NCBI GenBank assembly: GCA_045654685.1 | Contig: JAZONV010000111.1 | Span: forward strand, 1 to 31,636 | Origin: RGIG1828 sp045654685 | GTDB taxonomy: Bacteria > Bacillota > Clostridia > UMGS1810 | DNA length: 31,636 nucleotides | Direction of reading: 5' to 3' | Shown here: positions 15,929 to 23,741 of the stretch, in pieces | How the letters are laid out: each line of letters begins with the position of its first letter | Position numbering within the stretch: the first letter of the stretch is position 1 | Notes under the pieces: generated by a model | Told to the model about the DNA's origin: nothing | What the model saw: only the letters and a program-made list of their open reading frames with translations | Databases searched by the model: none | Position numbers and translations under genes: made by a program

Positions 15929-17086
15929 ATGAACTTTAAAAAAGATTTGACGGAAAATATTTTGGCGTTCTGGCTCAAGTCCGCCATTGACAAAGAAAAC
16001 GGAGGCATATTTACATGCGCAGACAAAACCGGAGATATATACGGCACAGATAAAAGCGTATGGTTTCAGGGCAGAGCTCTATGGAGTTTCTGTAAGGCAT
16101 ATAACAGCGTAGAGGCAAAACCCGAATATCTTGATGCTGCGAAGGCAATATATGAATTTCTTCCCAAGTGTACAGACGATGACGGAAGAATGTTTTTCAC
16201 CGTGACCGATGATGGAAAAGAACTTCAGAAAAGAAGATACTATTTTTCTGAAACATTTGCCGCAATTGGCTGTGCAGAGTATTATAAAGCAACAGGAGAT
16301 AAAAAGATTTTAGATACTGCAGAAAAGTATTTTGATGTTGCATATGAATGTTTTTGCGGCAAAAGAGTAACTCTTCCCAAAATCAATCCTGAAAACCGCA
16401 GAATGCAAGCTCTTTCTCCGGTTATGATAATGCTCGCAACATGTCAGGTTATGAGAAGTGCATCTGATGATGAAAAATATGGTAAAATTGCATCTGAATG
16501 TCTTGATAAAATTCTTCACGGTGGGTTCCTGACAGAAAAAGCGCTCATGGAGAGCGTAAGTGACAACGGCGAATTTGTAGATTCTCCCACCGGCAGAATT
16601 GTAAATCCCGGCCATTCAATGGAAGCGGCATGGTTTGTTATGCTTGAAGGCATGATCACAGGCAATGATGAAGCAATTCAGGCAGGAAAGAAAATTATAG
16701 ATATAACCTGGCCTCTTGGATGGGATGAGAAAAACGGAGGCGGAATCATTGCGTTTACAGATGTTTCGGGCAAGCCTCCCCAACAGCTTGAATGGGATAT
16801 GAAACTCTGGTGGCCACAATGCGAAACAATGATAGCTCTCAGAATGGCACATATGCTTTTTGGGGACGAAAGCTATAAAGAAAAATATGAAATTGTAAAA
16901 AATTATTGCGAAAAGTATTTCTGTGACAAAGAAGATGGGGAATGGTACGGATATCTTCACTATGACAACACCGTTTCCACCACTCTCAAAGGAAACATCT
17001 TCAAAGGACCTTTCCACGTGCCGAGACTCTATATAATCATGGCAATACTTGACGAATACAACAGTTTTGACAAATACATAAACTAA
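15929..17086 (+). CDS. N-acylglucosamine 2-epimerase (AGE) family protein
   Basis: An (alpha/alpha)6-barrel sugar epimerase or isomerase of 385 residues, cytoplasmic. The diagnostic motif VNPGHSMEAAW carries His229, and the second catalytic His is His363 in GPFHVPR. KSVWFQGRALW and LEWDMKLWWPQCE are also typical. The family includes N-acylglucosamine 2-epimerase, cellobiose 2-epimerase and mannose isomerase; the motifs alone do not separate them. A GGAGGT-like site lies before the ATG. It appears to start a unit with the deacetylase and cyclase-family genes, which would fit amino-sugar breakdown (inference). Confidence 0.85.
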   Translation: MNFKKDLTENILAFWLKSAIDKENGGIFTCADKTGDIYGTDKSVWFQGRALWSFCKAYNSVEAKPEYLDAAKAIYEFLPKCTDDDGRMFFTVTDDGKELQKRRYYFSETFAAIGCAEYYKATGDKKILDTAEKYFDVAYECFCGKRVTLPKINPENRRMQALSPVMIMLATCQVMRSASDDEKYGKIASECLDKILHGGFLTEKALMESVSDNGEFVDSPTGRIVNPGHSMEAAWFVMLEGMITGNDEAIQAGKKIIDITWPLGWDEKNGGGIIAFTDVSGKPPQQLEWDMKLWWPQCETMIALRMAHMLFGDESYKEKYEIVKNYCEKYFCDKEDGEWYGYLHYDNTVSTTLKGNIFKGPFHVPRLYIIMAILDEYNSFDKYIN

Positions 17087-17159
17087 ACGATGTAAAGAAA
17101 AAATCGTGAACAAAAGGTTTTTCGTTGCTTAACTACAAAAGATAACGGGGTGGCATACT

Positions 17160-17930
17160 TTGGTTATAAATGCAGATGATTTTGGCTACAGCCAATCGGT
17201 AAATATGGCGATTAATGACTGCTTCAAGCAGGGATTGATTAATCGTACAACAATTATGGTGAATATGCCCTTTGCCCAAGAGGCGGCTCTTCTTGCAAAG
17301 GAGAATGGGTATTTTGATTCCATCGGACTGCACATAAATCTCACCGAGGGAAAGGCTCTGTCGGAGGAGTGTGCCAAATCCGTCCTTTGTGATGAAAAGG
17401 GAATTTTCAAAGGAACTTTTCACAAACCCTTCAAAGCAAGATTGTATCTTGATAAAGATATCAGGCATGCAATATTTTGTGAGGTTAAGGCACAGATGGA
17501 AAAGTATATGGAAATGGGATTTACCCTTATGCATGCTGATTCCCATAACTACACCCATGCATATTTTTCTGTATACACCCAGGTTCGTAAATTGATGAAA
17601 ATGTATGGCTTCAACTCCGTAAGGATAAGCAGAAATGTGTCGGCAGAAAAACTTTCGTTGCCCTTTAGAATATATAAGACTCTTTTTAATGTTTTAATAA
17701 AAAATCTTAAAGTGAAAGGAAAGAAGGTTCGTACACAAAAATATTTTTGTTCTGTTCAGGATTTTATCGCATCAAAAAATAAAGATAGTATAAAAAATGA
17801 TGTTGAGTTTATGACACATCCTGATTACATTGACGGCATACTTATGGACAACACCTTGCCATTTCCTCATCCTTTTGTGTCAATGGAATGGATAAAAGAA
17901 AACGGACTGTGTCAGGATAATGTGAAATGA
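17160..17930 (+). CDS. ChbG/YdjC-family carbohydrate deacetylase
   Basis: Predicted metal-dependent deacetylase acting on N-acetylated oligosaccharides. Motifs: NADDFG (Asp6, Asp7), GLHINLTEG (His58) and HADSHNYTHAY (His125, His129, His133); the metal-site His and Asp residues are all present. The length of 256 residues is normal. The start is TTG at 17160, six bases after a GGGGTGG ribosome site; starting there leaves only three residues before the first motif, as is normal in the family. It follows the epimerase by 73 bp and overlaps the next gene by four bases (ATGA), implying translational coupling. No signal peptide, so it would act on imported sugars. Confidence 0.85.
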   Translation: MVINADDFGYSQSVNMAINDCFKQGLINRTTIMVNMPFAQEAALLAKENGYFDSIGLHINLTEGKALSEECAKSVLCDEKGIFKGTFHKPFKARLYLDKDIRHAIFCEVKAQMEKYMEMGFTLMHADSHNYTHAYFSVYTQVRKLMKMYGFNSVRISRNVSAEKLSLPFRIYKTLFNVLIKNLKVKGKKVRTQKYFCSVQDFIASKNKDSIKNDVEFMTHPDYIDGILMDNTLPFPHPFVSMEWIKENGLCQDNVK

Positions 17931-18520
17931 AAATATATGATATATCACAAGAAGTTTTCTCTTGCTGTGTCTATCCCGGGGATAGTGTTCCCGGGTTTAA
18001 CAGAGAGAAAACAATTGGGCAGGGAGACGGATATAATCTCACGTCTTTCCATATGTGTGCTCATAACGGAACACATGTTGATGCACCTCTTCATTTTATA
18101 GATTCGGGATATGGTGCGGACAAAATTCCGCTTGAATCATGTATCGGACCGTGTTTTGTATATTCAAAAAACGGGGTTATTGAAGATGTTGATGCAAGGG
18201 AAATTATAGATGAGGCAGGAGATATTTCATCAAAACGTATTCTCATAAAGGGAGATGGAGTCATTTCGAAATCAGGTGCCGAAGTTTTTGCAAAATCAGG
18301 AGTTTTGCTTGTGGCAAGCGAAAGCCAGAGCGTGGGTTCTTCACAAGCTCCGGCACAAGTGCACAAAATTCTTCTTTCAGAAAATATTGTTCTGCTTGAA
18401 GGCATACGCCTTGACAAGGTGGAACAAGGTCACTATTTTTTAGCATCTCAACCTTTGAATCTTGAAGGAGCAGACGGCTCACCATGCCGTGCCGTGCTGA
18501 TAGATTTTGAATATGCCTGA
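17927..18520 (+). CDS. Cyclase-family (kynurenine-formamidase-like) metal hydrolase
   Basis: A protein of 197 residues from the cyclase/formamidase family. The family motif HNGTHVDAPLHF supplies metal ligands His46, His50, Asp52 and His56. YPGDSVP and LLVASESQSVGSSQAP are also typical. Known members hydrolyse N-formylkynurenine or related amides and lactone-like bonds; sequence alone does not decide. The ATGA overlap with the YdjC-type gene shows it belongs to the same transcript, so a role on an amide or lactone in the same pathway is plausible. No terminator is obvious after it. Confidence 0.8.
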   Translation: MKIYDISQEVFSCCVYPGDSVPGFNREKTIGQGDGYNLTSFHMCAHNGTHVDAPLHFIDSGYGADKIPLESCIGPCFVYSKNGVIEDVDAREIIDEAGDISSKRILIKGDGVISKSGAEVFAKSGVLLVASESQSVGSSQAPAQVHKILLSENIVLLEGIRLDKVEQGHYFLASQPLNLEGADGSPCRAVLIDFEYA

Positions 18521-18574
18521 TTTGCACAATGCGTAATTCATATTAAAAGTATGATGGTCGGGTTTTAGAGTTGT

Positions 18575-18905
18575 TTATTCAATAATCGCAATTATTTGAG
18601 TGATAAATTTGCTTTTAGTCTTATGTTGAGGATGGCCCTCAAGATATATGTGATTGCATTTACCGAACAATTTGATACCGTTTTCTTTTGCATAATCAAA
18701 AAGTTTTTTCGGGTGTTTGGCATGTCCTCATATGCTCCGTGATGGAAAATGGAAAGAGCACGAAATATAGAATTGTTTTTGATGTATATTGTTTTAGGAA
18801 CTGTTGACGACTTTTTGTCGTTGACCTCAGCAAGTAAAGTCTGAGGGGCAGTTCCTTTTCCTATAGAAAAAGAGTAAAAATAGTTACCATCATTTTTGCT
18901 TAATA
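18575..18905 (-). pseudogene. Decayed GyrI-like/effector-binding domain protein
   Basis: On the minus strand two frames together read as a GyrI-like small-molecule-binding domain. The upstream part has DGNYFYSFSIGKGTAP, LLAEVNDKKSS and HHGAYEDMP. About one base is missing near 18705-18714, after which the other frame reads KKLFDYAKENGIKLFGKC, then IYLEGHPQHK and a stop at 18575-18577. No start codon or N-terminal DNA-binding domain is found upstream, where the sequence runs into the XRE-like pseudogene on the other strand. Such domains occur alone or on MerR/AraC regulators. The family call is by pattern memory. Confidence 0.6.
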
Positions 18906-18928
18906 GCGTTGAAAGGATGAAAACAAAA

Positions 18929-19132
18929 ATGGTAGTTAACTATAGAAAATTGTGGCACATCTTAATTGATAACGGTATGAAGAAAAAAGACTTATAACAA
19001 GCTGCAAATCTTACACATCATACAATGTTAAAATTAAGAAAAAATCAGCATATTACAACAGAAACGATCGGCAGAATATGTAAAACTCTTAATTGTCAAG
19101 CAGATGATATAATGGAAAATTCGGAAAGTTAA
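18929..19132 (+). pseudogene. XRE-family (HTH_26-like) regulator with an internal stop
   Basis: A 67-codon frame from ATG 18929 (upstream in-frame ATG at 18917, AAAGGA in between) encodes MVVNYRKLWHILIDNGMKKK and, after the stop, QAANLTHHTMLKLRKN and TLNCQADDIME. This is the familiar small Cro/CI-type regulator of Firmicutes. A TAA at 18995-18997 interrupts it after KKKDL, within the first helices of the HTH, while both flanks remain in one frame. A single base change would explain it. It is adjacent to and divergent from another decayed regulator. Confidence 0.75.
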
Positions 19133-19178
19133 AGTATTTTATTATTGTAAACATGAGGAAATATACTTTGAAATCAAA

Positions 19179-19505
19179 GGGGCTGTCTCTTTAATTGTAT
19201 AAACTAATAAATTGGAGTTTAGCGGTTTAATAAACCTACGCTAAAGAGCAAAAAAATGTCCCCCTTGCCTAAAGGGGGATGTCAATCCGAAAGGATTGAC
19301 AGGGGGATTTTCTTTACACAATCATTAGAAAACACAGCATTTGTGCATATTTCTATGAATAATGAATCCTCCCGTCACGCTGGCGCGTGCCACCCTCCTT
19401 TAGGCAAGGAGGGCTTTCGCATTAGCAGTATTCCTTCTTCATTAGTGAGACAAACTCCAATTTTTCGCATAATTATGCACATTATACAATTAAAGAGACA
19501 CCCCC
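19179..19505. mobile_element. 327-bp MITE-like element with 24-bp terminal inverted repeats
   Basis: The ends GGGGCTGTCTCTTTAATTGT (continuing ATAA) and the reverse complement match at 23 of 24 positions. A second, nested inverted pair, AATTGGAGTTT/AAACTCCAATT, lies at 19210 and 19452. The core holds two inverted copies of a hairpin unit: CCCCCTTGCCTAAAGGGGG with GTCAATCC/GGATTGAC at 19259-19300, and the TTTAGGCAAGGAGGG version at 19365-19415. It has no transposase; the 102-codon frame across it is not a gene. It could be mobilised by an element elsewhere. No target duplication was clear. Confidence 0.7.
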
Positions 19506-19529
19506 TTTTATACGCTCCGCACCTTCTTA

Positions 19530-19546
19530 AGGTTCAAATCCTGTTA
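19530..19546 (+). other. Inverted copy of the tRNA-Pro T-arm
   Basis: AGGTTCAAATCCTGTT at 19530-19545 repeats, in the opposite orientation, the T-arm sequence of the tRNA gene at 19601-19616. It forms a perfect 16-bp inverted repeat around the tRNA terminator. It may be a leftover tRNA 3' end or an old recombination junction. Confidence 0.6.
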
Positions 19547-19550
19547 AAAA

Positions 19551-19592
19551 AGAAAAAACTCTAAGCTACGAAAAAACGTATCTTAGAGTTTT
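19551..19592 (-). terminator. Terminator of the tRNA-Pro gene
   Basis: On the minus strand ACTCTAAGATACG pairs with CGTAGCTTAGAGT (one mismatch) around six T, followed by a TTTTTT run. Confidence 0.8.
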
Positions 19593-19593
19593 A

Positions 19594-19667
<74 letters not shown>

Positions 19668-19683
19668 ATTTGACACAAAGGTT

Positions 19684-19712
19684 ATTGTATCATGAGTTGG
19701 CAATTTTGTCAA
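19684..19712 (-). promoter_or_regulatory. SigA promoter of tRNA-Pro
   Basis: On the minus strand TTGACA and TACAAT are 17 bp apart, 16 bp before the tRNA 5' end. The -35 box lies inside the 3' end of the TPM gene. Confidence 0.75.
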
Positions 19713-20415
19713 TATCAATTTTGAATTTTTTGCGAAGTCTCCGTCTTTCGTGCTGGCGGATTTTGAGTTCAATATTTCTTTTGATTTTTAAAACCACAAT
19801 CATCAGAACTGCACATATCCCCACGGTAATCCAAAGCCATATCTTGCCTGCATCAAAATCTTTGTCTTTTACTTTTTTTCCACCCATATATTTGAAAGCA
19901 TCGTCTTCGAGTCCGAGACTTAAACCTTCATACTTGGATTCATACCATCCGGCAATGGCGTTATATATTGAAAAGAAAGCCTTATCATAGTCCTTTTTAT
20001 CAAAATAGGGTTCAAAACTGTCAACGATATATTTATACATTTCCGATTCTGTCAATGCAAGCCTGATACTTCTGCCAATCAGGAAAGAGTATTCCTCTTT
20101 TTTTGTATCTGCAACGATAAAAATGCTGTTTCTCCTTCCGATTCCTGAAATTCCCCAGCTTGAATAAAGATTTTCGCAAAAATCGTCAATGTTTTCTTCG
20201 CCTGACATTTCTGTTGTAACCAATATTATTTTTGCTTCGGTTTTCGAGAATAAAGATTCGTTTTTATCTCTTATATAACTTTTAATGCCATCTGACAGAA
20301 CCCCGGAAAAATCGTGTACAGAGATTTCATCGGGTGCTGAATGTGCAAAGGTGCACATGGGAAATATAATTGATATAAGCATGATAACTGATATGATATA
20401 TAATAATTTTTTCAC
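19690..20415 (-). CDS. TPM-domain membrane-anchored protein
   Basis: A 241-residue exported protein. It has an N-terminal signal peptide (cleavage near residue 25-28), a TPM domain (about residues 30-150; ISVHDFSGVLSDGIKSYI, KIILVTTEM, NSIFIVADTKKEEYSFLIG), one transmembrane helix at about 193-212 (IWLWITVGICAVLMIVVL) and a strongly basic cytoplasmic tail (RRRLRKKFK). TPM domains occur in YgcG-like proteins and some phosphatases or repair proteins; the function here is unknown. The start is GTG at 20415, with AAAGGAG 8 nt upstream. It has its own promoter at 20451-20478. Confidence 0.8.
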   Translation of the reverse strand: MKKLLYIISVIMLISIIFPMCTFAHSAPDEISVHDFSGVLSDGIKSYIRDKNESLFSKTEAKIILVTTEMSGEENIDDFCENLYSSWGISGIGRRNSIFIVADTKKEEYSFLIGRSIRLALTESEMYKYIVDSFEPYFDKKDYDKAFFSIYNAIAGWYESKYEGLSLGLEDDAFKYMGGKKVKDKDFDAGKIWLWITVGICAVLMIVVLKIKRNIELKIRQHERRRLRKKFKIDIDKIANS

Positions 20416-20450
20416 AAAAGTAACTCCTTTGTATAAAACTTCATACAGAT

Positions 20451-20478
20451 ATTATAAACCATATGAAAAAATAGTCAA
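20451..20478 (-). promoter_or_regulatory. SigA-type promoter of the TPM gene
   Basis: On the minus strand TTGACT and TATAAT are separated by 16 bp, about 35 bp before the GTG start. Confidence 0.7.
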
Positions 20479-20609
20479 GATAAAATTAATTATAAATTTA
20501 AAATGCAATGAACAAAAACGTATGCATTTTGTATTTTTTCTTATTGATTTTACGGCTATATGTGATAACATAAGGTCATACTCCAAAAAAATAAAAGAGG
20601 TGCACAAAA

Positions 20610-21659
20610 ATGAAAAAAATAAAATTTGCTCTTGTGGGATGCGGAAGTTTTTCCAGAATCCATCTTGGCGGGCTTAAAAATCAAAAAAAAGCAGAAGTTA
20701 TTGCTCTTTGTGATAAAGATGAAGAGTGTATGAAAAAAAGAGCAGAAGAATTTGAATTGGAAGGTATTGGCATGTATACCGACTATGATGAAATGCTCAA
20801 AAATGCTGATATAGATGCTGTAATTGTATCAACAAATGATCAGGTGCACAGAGAACTTTCAGTAAAGGCTCTTTATGCCGGAAAACACGTTTTGTGTGAA
20901 AAACCAATGGCTCTTACAATTGAAGATTGTGAAGCGATGGTAAAAGCTGAAGATGAAAGCGGAAAGAAACTTATGATAGGTCAGATTTGCCGTATGACTC
21001 CGGGATTCGTAGAAGCAAAAAGACTTCTTGATGAAGGCATTATCGGTGAACTTTTCTATGCTGAATCCACATATGCTCATGACTATTCATCCTTCACAGA
21101 TGCTACAACCTGGCGTGCAGACCCTCTCCGTCATATTGTAATCGGAGGGGCATGTCATGCAATTGACCTTCTCCGCTGGATTGCAGGAAACCCGACAGAA
21201 ACAACTGCATACAGCACAAAGAAGGTTCTGACCGAACTTCCTACAGATGATTGTACAGTTGCTATTTTCAGATTTCCCAACAATGTAATAGGTAAAATGT
21301 TCACTTCATCAGGCTGTAAAAGACCATACACAATGAGAACACAGCTCTACGGAACAAAGGGGACAATAGTTGTTGACAACACGGATAACTTTATAACCGT
21401 TCACCGTGAAAGAGTAGTTCCGGGGCAAAAAATTCTCGATGGTGCCTTTGGCAGAGAACAGGAAAATGAAGTTTATGTACGTTATCCCATCAATGTTGAT
21501 AACCACAATGTTACTGGGGAACACAATGAATTTATAAATGCCATCTTAAACGATACACCCGTACCCACAAACGGTAGGGAAGGAATGGCAACCGTAAAGG
21601 TGTGCAGAGCTGTTATAGATTCTGCAGATAACGGAAAGACAGTACAGATTGAATATTAA
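20610..21659 (+). CDS. Gfo/Idh/MocA-family NAD(P)-dependent oxidoreductase
   Basis: A sugar- or inositol-type dehydrogenase of 349 residues. The N-terminal Rossmann domain has ALVGCGSFSRIH (glycine motif at about 10-13) and the EKP motif at 97-99 (CEKPMAL). The C-terminal alpha/beta domain has GGACHAIDLLRW, with candidate catalytic Asp/His at 183-186. Members oxidise or reduce hydroxyls of sugars and cyclitols; the substrate is not evident. AGAGGTG lies before the ATG. It is a single gene ending at a long hairpin. Its codon choice, like that of the ABC operon downstream, uses many CTC/CTT and ATC codons, suggesting fairly high expression. Confidence 0.88.
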   Translation: MKKIKFALVGCGSFSRIHLGGLKNQKKAEVIALCDKDEECMKKRAEEFELEGIGMYTDYDEMLKNADIDAVIVSTNDQVHRELSVKALYAGKHVLCEKPMALTIEDCEAMVKAEDESGKKLMIGQICRMTPGFVEAKRLLDEGIIGELFYAESTYAHDYSSFTDATTWRADPLRHIVIGGACHAIDLLRWIAGNPTETTAYSTKKVLTELPTDDCTVAIFRFPNNVIGKMFTSSGCKRPYTMRTQLYGTKGTIVVDNTDNFITVHRERVVPGQKILDGAFGREQENEVYVRYPINVDNHNVTGEHNEFINAILNDTPVPTNGREGMATVKVCRAVIDSADNGKTVQIEY

Positions 21660-21707
21660 TATGTATCAAAGCAAATAAAAAGTTTTTCTACATACACAAA
21701 TAAAATT

Positions 21708-21754
21708 CAAAGGGACAGTAAATTAATTTGTCGAATTAATTTATTGTCCCTTTG
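21708..21754. terminator. Long hairpin between convergent genes (possible bidirectional terminator)
   Basis: Arms of 21 nt, starting CAAAGGGACAGTAAATTAAT, pair with a single G-T wobble around a TGTCG loop. It lies between the ends of the rightward oxidoreductase and the leftward psd. No clean T run follows, so it may be a palindromic repeat unit instead. Confidence 0.5.
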
Positions 21755-21818
21755 TTAAATAGGAAAAATGATTCGGACTTTTTTTACATTTCCTTCCGTA
21801 AATTATTTGATATTAAAA

Positions 21819-22625
21819 TCATATCCCAAAACCAATTTTTTCACCGAGCTTCACTTGCCACTCTTCGTTTTTGACAAGGTGCTCCAGAATAACAGGCTCA
21901 ATTTCAATTGTATCTTTTTTGAACATCATGACAATAGTTGATCCACCAAACTCAAACTTGCCTTTTTCTTCTCCGCGTCTGAAATTGTGTTCCTGATGAT
22001 AGTTACATATTTTACCCACAAGCATAGCGCCCACTTCCATAAAAACAACATCATCAAAATTGTTTGTCCTCAGAATTGTATATTCTCTTGAGTTGGTTTT
22101 AAAAACAGGGTATTTGTCAAATGCAATAGGCCTTACGGTGTGAAACTTTCCGGGTATATAATAATTTTTTCCTTTTGCACCCGTGTCAGGATAGATATAT
22201 CTGTGATAGTCAGATGGTGTAAGCCTGAATACAAGACATTTTCCACCTTCATATTCCATGGCTAAAGACTTGTTTTTTAAAAGTTCATCTGTGTGATATA
22301 TGGAATTTTTGATTTCAAATTCAGATTCTGAATTGATGTCATATACCGTAAGATATCCGTCACATGGGGATATAAGGACGTTTTCATGCATATCAACAGG
22401 TCGTTTTCCGCTTTTTAGTCTTCTTGTGAAAAACTCATTAAAAGAATTCCAGTTTTCTAAAATATAGTCCGACATATCAATGTGATTCGTCTTAACAAAT
22501 TTTTTTATGTAAAATTTCGATAATTTACTGTTCATAAAAACACCTGCGATTTTAGAAATAGCAGGTGTTACAAGTATCTTAAGAAATATTCTTCCCAAAA
22601 CTGTATTATACAGAAGCTTTGACAT
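21819..22625 (-). CDS. psd: Phosphatidylserine decarboxylase proenzyme
   Basis: Converts phosphatidylserine to phosphatidylethanolamine at the membrane. The self-cleavage motif is FGGST with Ser229, which becomes the pyruvoyl group of the alpha chain. SPCDG (Asp89) and YHRY (His141) correspond to the processing residues of the family. Its 268 residues include an N-terminal hydrophobic patch suited to membrane contact. The ATG overlaps the end of pssA by 20 bp, with GGAGG inside the pssA coding end, so translation is probably coupled. Together the two genes turn CDP-diacylglycerol and serine into phosphatidylethanolamine. Confidence 0.93.
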   Translation of the reverse strand: MSKLLYNTVLGRIFLKILVTPAISKIAGVFMNSKLSKFYIKKFVKTNHIDMSDYILENWNSFNEFFTRRLKSGKRPVDMHENVLISPCDGYLTVYDINSESEFEIKNSIYHTDELLKNKSLAMEYEGGKCLVFRLTPSDYHRYIYPDTGAKGKNYYIPGKFHTVRPIAFDKYPVFKTNSREYTILRTNNFDDVVFMEVGAMLVGKICNYHQEHNFRRGEEKGKFEFGGSTIVMMFKKDTIEIEPVILEHLVKNEEWQVKLGEKIGFGI

Positions 22626-23256
22626 TTACGAAATCTCCTCCGTTTAAAATGAGCAGAAAAACTACCAATCCGAGAAATGCAAGAATAATCAATCCATGCA
22701 TATATGGCTTTTTGATTCGGAATTTTGATATAAATGCAATACCGATTACAACAAGTGCAATACTATATATCTTGATGGTCACAAGGGGTTTAACATACAT
22801 ATCCATTAAAAATATAACCGGGAGCAGAAGTGCAACCGATGTTACCGGAAGTCCTTCATAATACTCACGTTTCCCACTTTGTGAATTTACTCTGTTGATC
22901 TCCTGAACATTAAAATATCCAAGTCTGATAATTGCTGCAAGCACAAAGAATGATGATGCAACAATGTCAAGCCAGCTTATTTCCATATTTTTGAGACCAT
23001 ACCCGAGCATTGCGGGGAAAACACCGAAGCATACAAGATCGCAAAGGGAATCAATCTGTATTCCAAATGATTTTGCATCTTCAGAACGTTTACATTTTCT
23101 GGCAATTGTTCCATCAAACATATCACATATTCCACAGACCATAAGACACAAAAGCGCCAGTCTGACATCTCCTCTGAGTGCCATTGTCATGCCAAATACG
23201 GCACAGCAAAGACCAAAATATGTTAAGATTACCGAATAATTGTAATATCCTATCAT
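22606..23256 (-). CDS. pssA: CDP-diacylglycerol-serine O-phosphatidyltransferase
   Basis: A membrane enzyme of 216 residues that makes phosphatidylserine. The CDP-alcohol phosphatidyltransferase signature is complete: DMFDGTIAR with Asp45 and Asp48, then FGIQIDSLCD with Gly65, Asp69 and Asp73. The rest is mostly hydrophobic helices. The product class (serine) is supported by psd directly downstream. An AGAGGTGG site precedes the ATG, and a strong promoter lies at 23296-23324. Confidence 0.92.
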   Translation of the reverse strand: MIGYYNYSVILTYFGLCCAVFGMTMALRGDVRLALLCLMVCGICDMFDGTIARKCKRSEDAKSFGIQIDSLCDLVCFGVFPAMLGYGLKNMEISWLDIVASSFFVLAAIIRLGYFNVQEINRVNSQSGKREYYEGLPVTSVALLLPVIFLMDMYVKPLVTIKIYSIALVVIGIAFISKFRIKKPYMHGLIILAFLGLVVFLLILNGGDFVNVKASV

Positions 23257-23295
23257 AATTACGCCACCTCTGATGAGTAATAATGCATTTTGTTA

Positions 23296-23324
23296 ATTAT
23301 ATCATAATATGTTGGTTAATTCAA
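23296..23324 (-). promoter_or_regulatory. SigA-type promoter of the pssA-psd operon
   Basis: On the minus strand TTGAAT and TATAAT are separated by 17 bp, about 40 bp upstream of the pssA ATG. Confidence 0.7.
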
Positions 23325-23414
23325 GTGCAAAAAAATTAAAAATAATATAAAAATTAAATTGTTATAAGTATTATGTTCCGATAAAAGGAGATAATATAAA
23401 CGGAGGTGTTAGAT

Positions 23415-23549
23415 ATGTCAAAAAAGATTAATGAAAAAGACCTTAACAATAATAAACGTGATAACCAAAACAATCAGCAAAACGATAATCAGAATCAGCA
23501 AAACAACAATCAGCAGAACAATAATCAGAAATCAAATCACAACAACTGA
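23415..23549 (+). CDS. 44-residue Asn/Gln-rich low-complexity protein
   Basis: A short frame with a near-perfect ribosome site (CGGAGGTG, 6 nt before ATG) and its own strong terminator 20 bp after the stop. It encodes MSKKINEKDLNNNKRDNQ followed by runs of N and Q in repeated QNNNQQ-like units, ending KSNHNN. More than half of the residues are Asn or Gln, with no hydrophobic segment. It is surely unstructured; comparison with small acid-soluble or coat-associated sporulation peptides is speculation. The repetitive CAATCAGCAAAAC-type DNA suggests growth by slippage. The function is unknown. Confidence 0.65.
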   Translation: MSKKINEKDLNNNKRDNQNNQQNDNQNQQNNNQQNNNQKSNHNN

Positions 23550-23568
23550 TAATCTGATTTGCTAATCG

Positions 23569-23611
23569 GGCATCAAAAGCTGCAATTTTTTGCATCTTTT
23601 GATGCCTTTTT
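23569..23611 (+). terminator. Rho-independent terminator of the Asn/Gln-rich gene
   Basis: GGCATCAAAAG-TGCAA pairs with TTGCA-CTTTTGATGCC (one mismatch) and is followed by TTTTT. Confidence 0.9.
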
Positions 23612-23681
23612 GGCTTGTCATCCGAAGCCGATTTTATATCGGATAGCACTCAGGCTAATTGTAAATTTTTTATAAACTGTG

Positions 23682-23710
23682 TTCACAAGAAGCAAGGTTT
23701 GTGATATAAT
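23682..23710 (+). promoter_or_regulatory. SigA-type promoter of the (p)ppGpp synthetase gene
   Basis: TTCACA and TATAAT are 17 bp apart, about 30 bp before the ATG at 23742. Its position excludes the upstream in-frame ATG at 23679 as a start. Confidence 0.75.
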
Positions 23711-23741
23711 AAATATAATCAAAATAAAAGGAATGATACAA

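Noticed and set aside
19256..19564. 102-codon frame
   Set aside because: It lies within and beyond the MITE-like element and is made of its hairpins.
20285..20677. 130-codon plus-strand frame
   Set aside because: It is antisense to the TPM gene, spans its promoter and overlaps the oxidoreductase start in another frame; no ribosome site.
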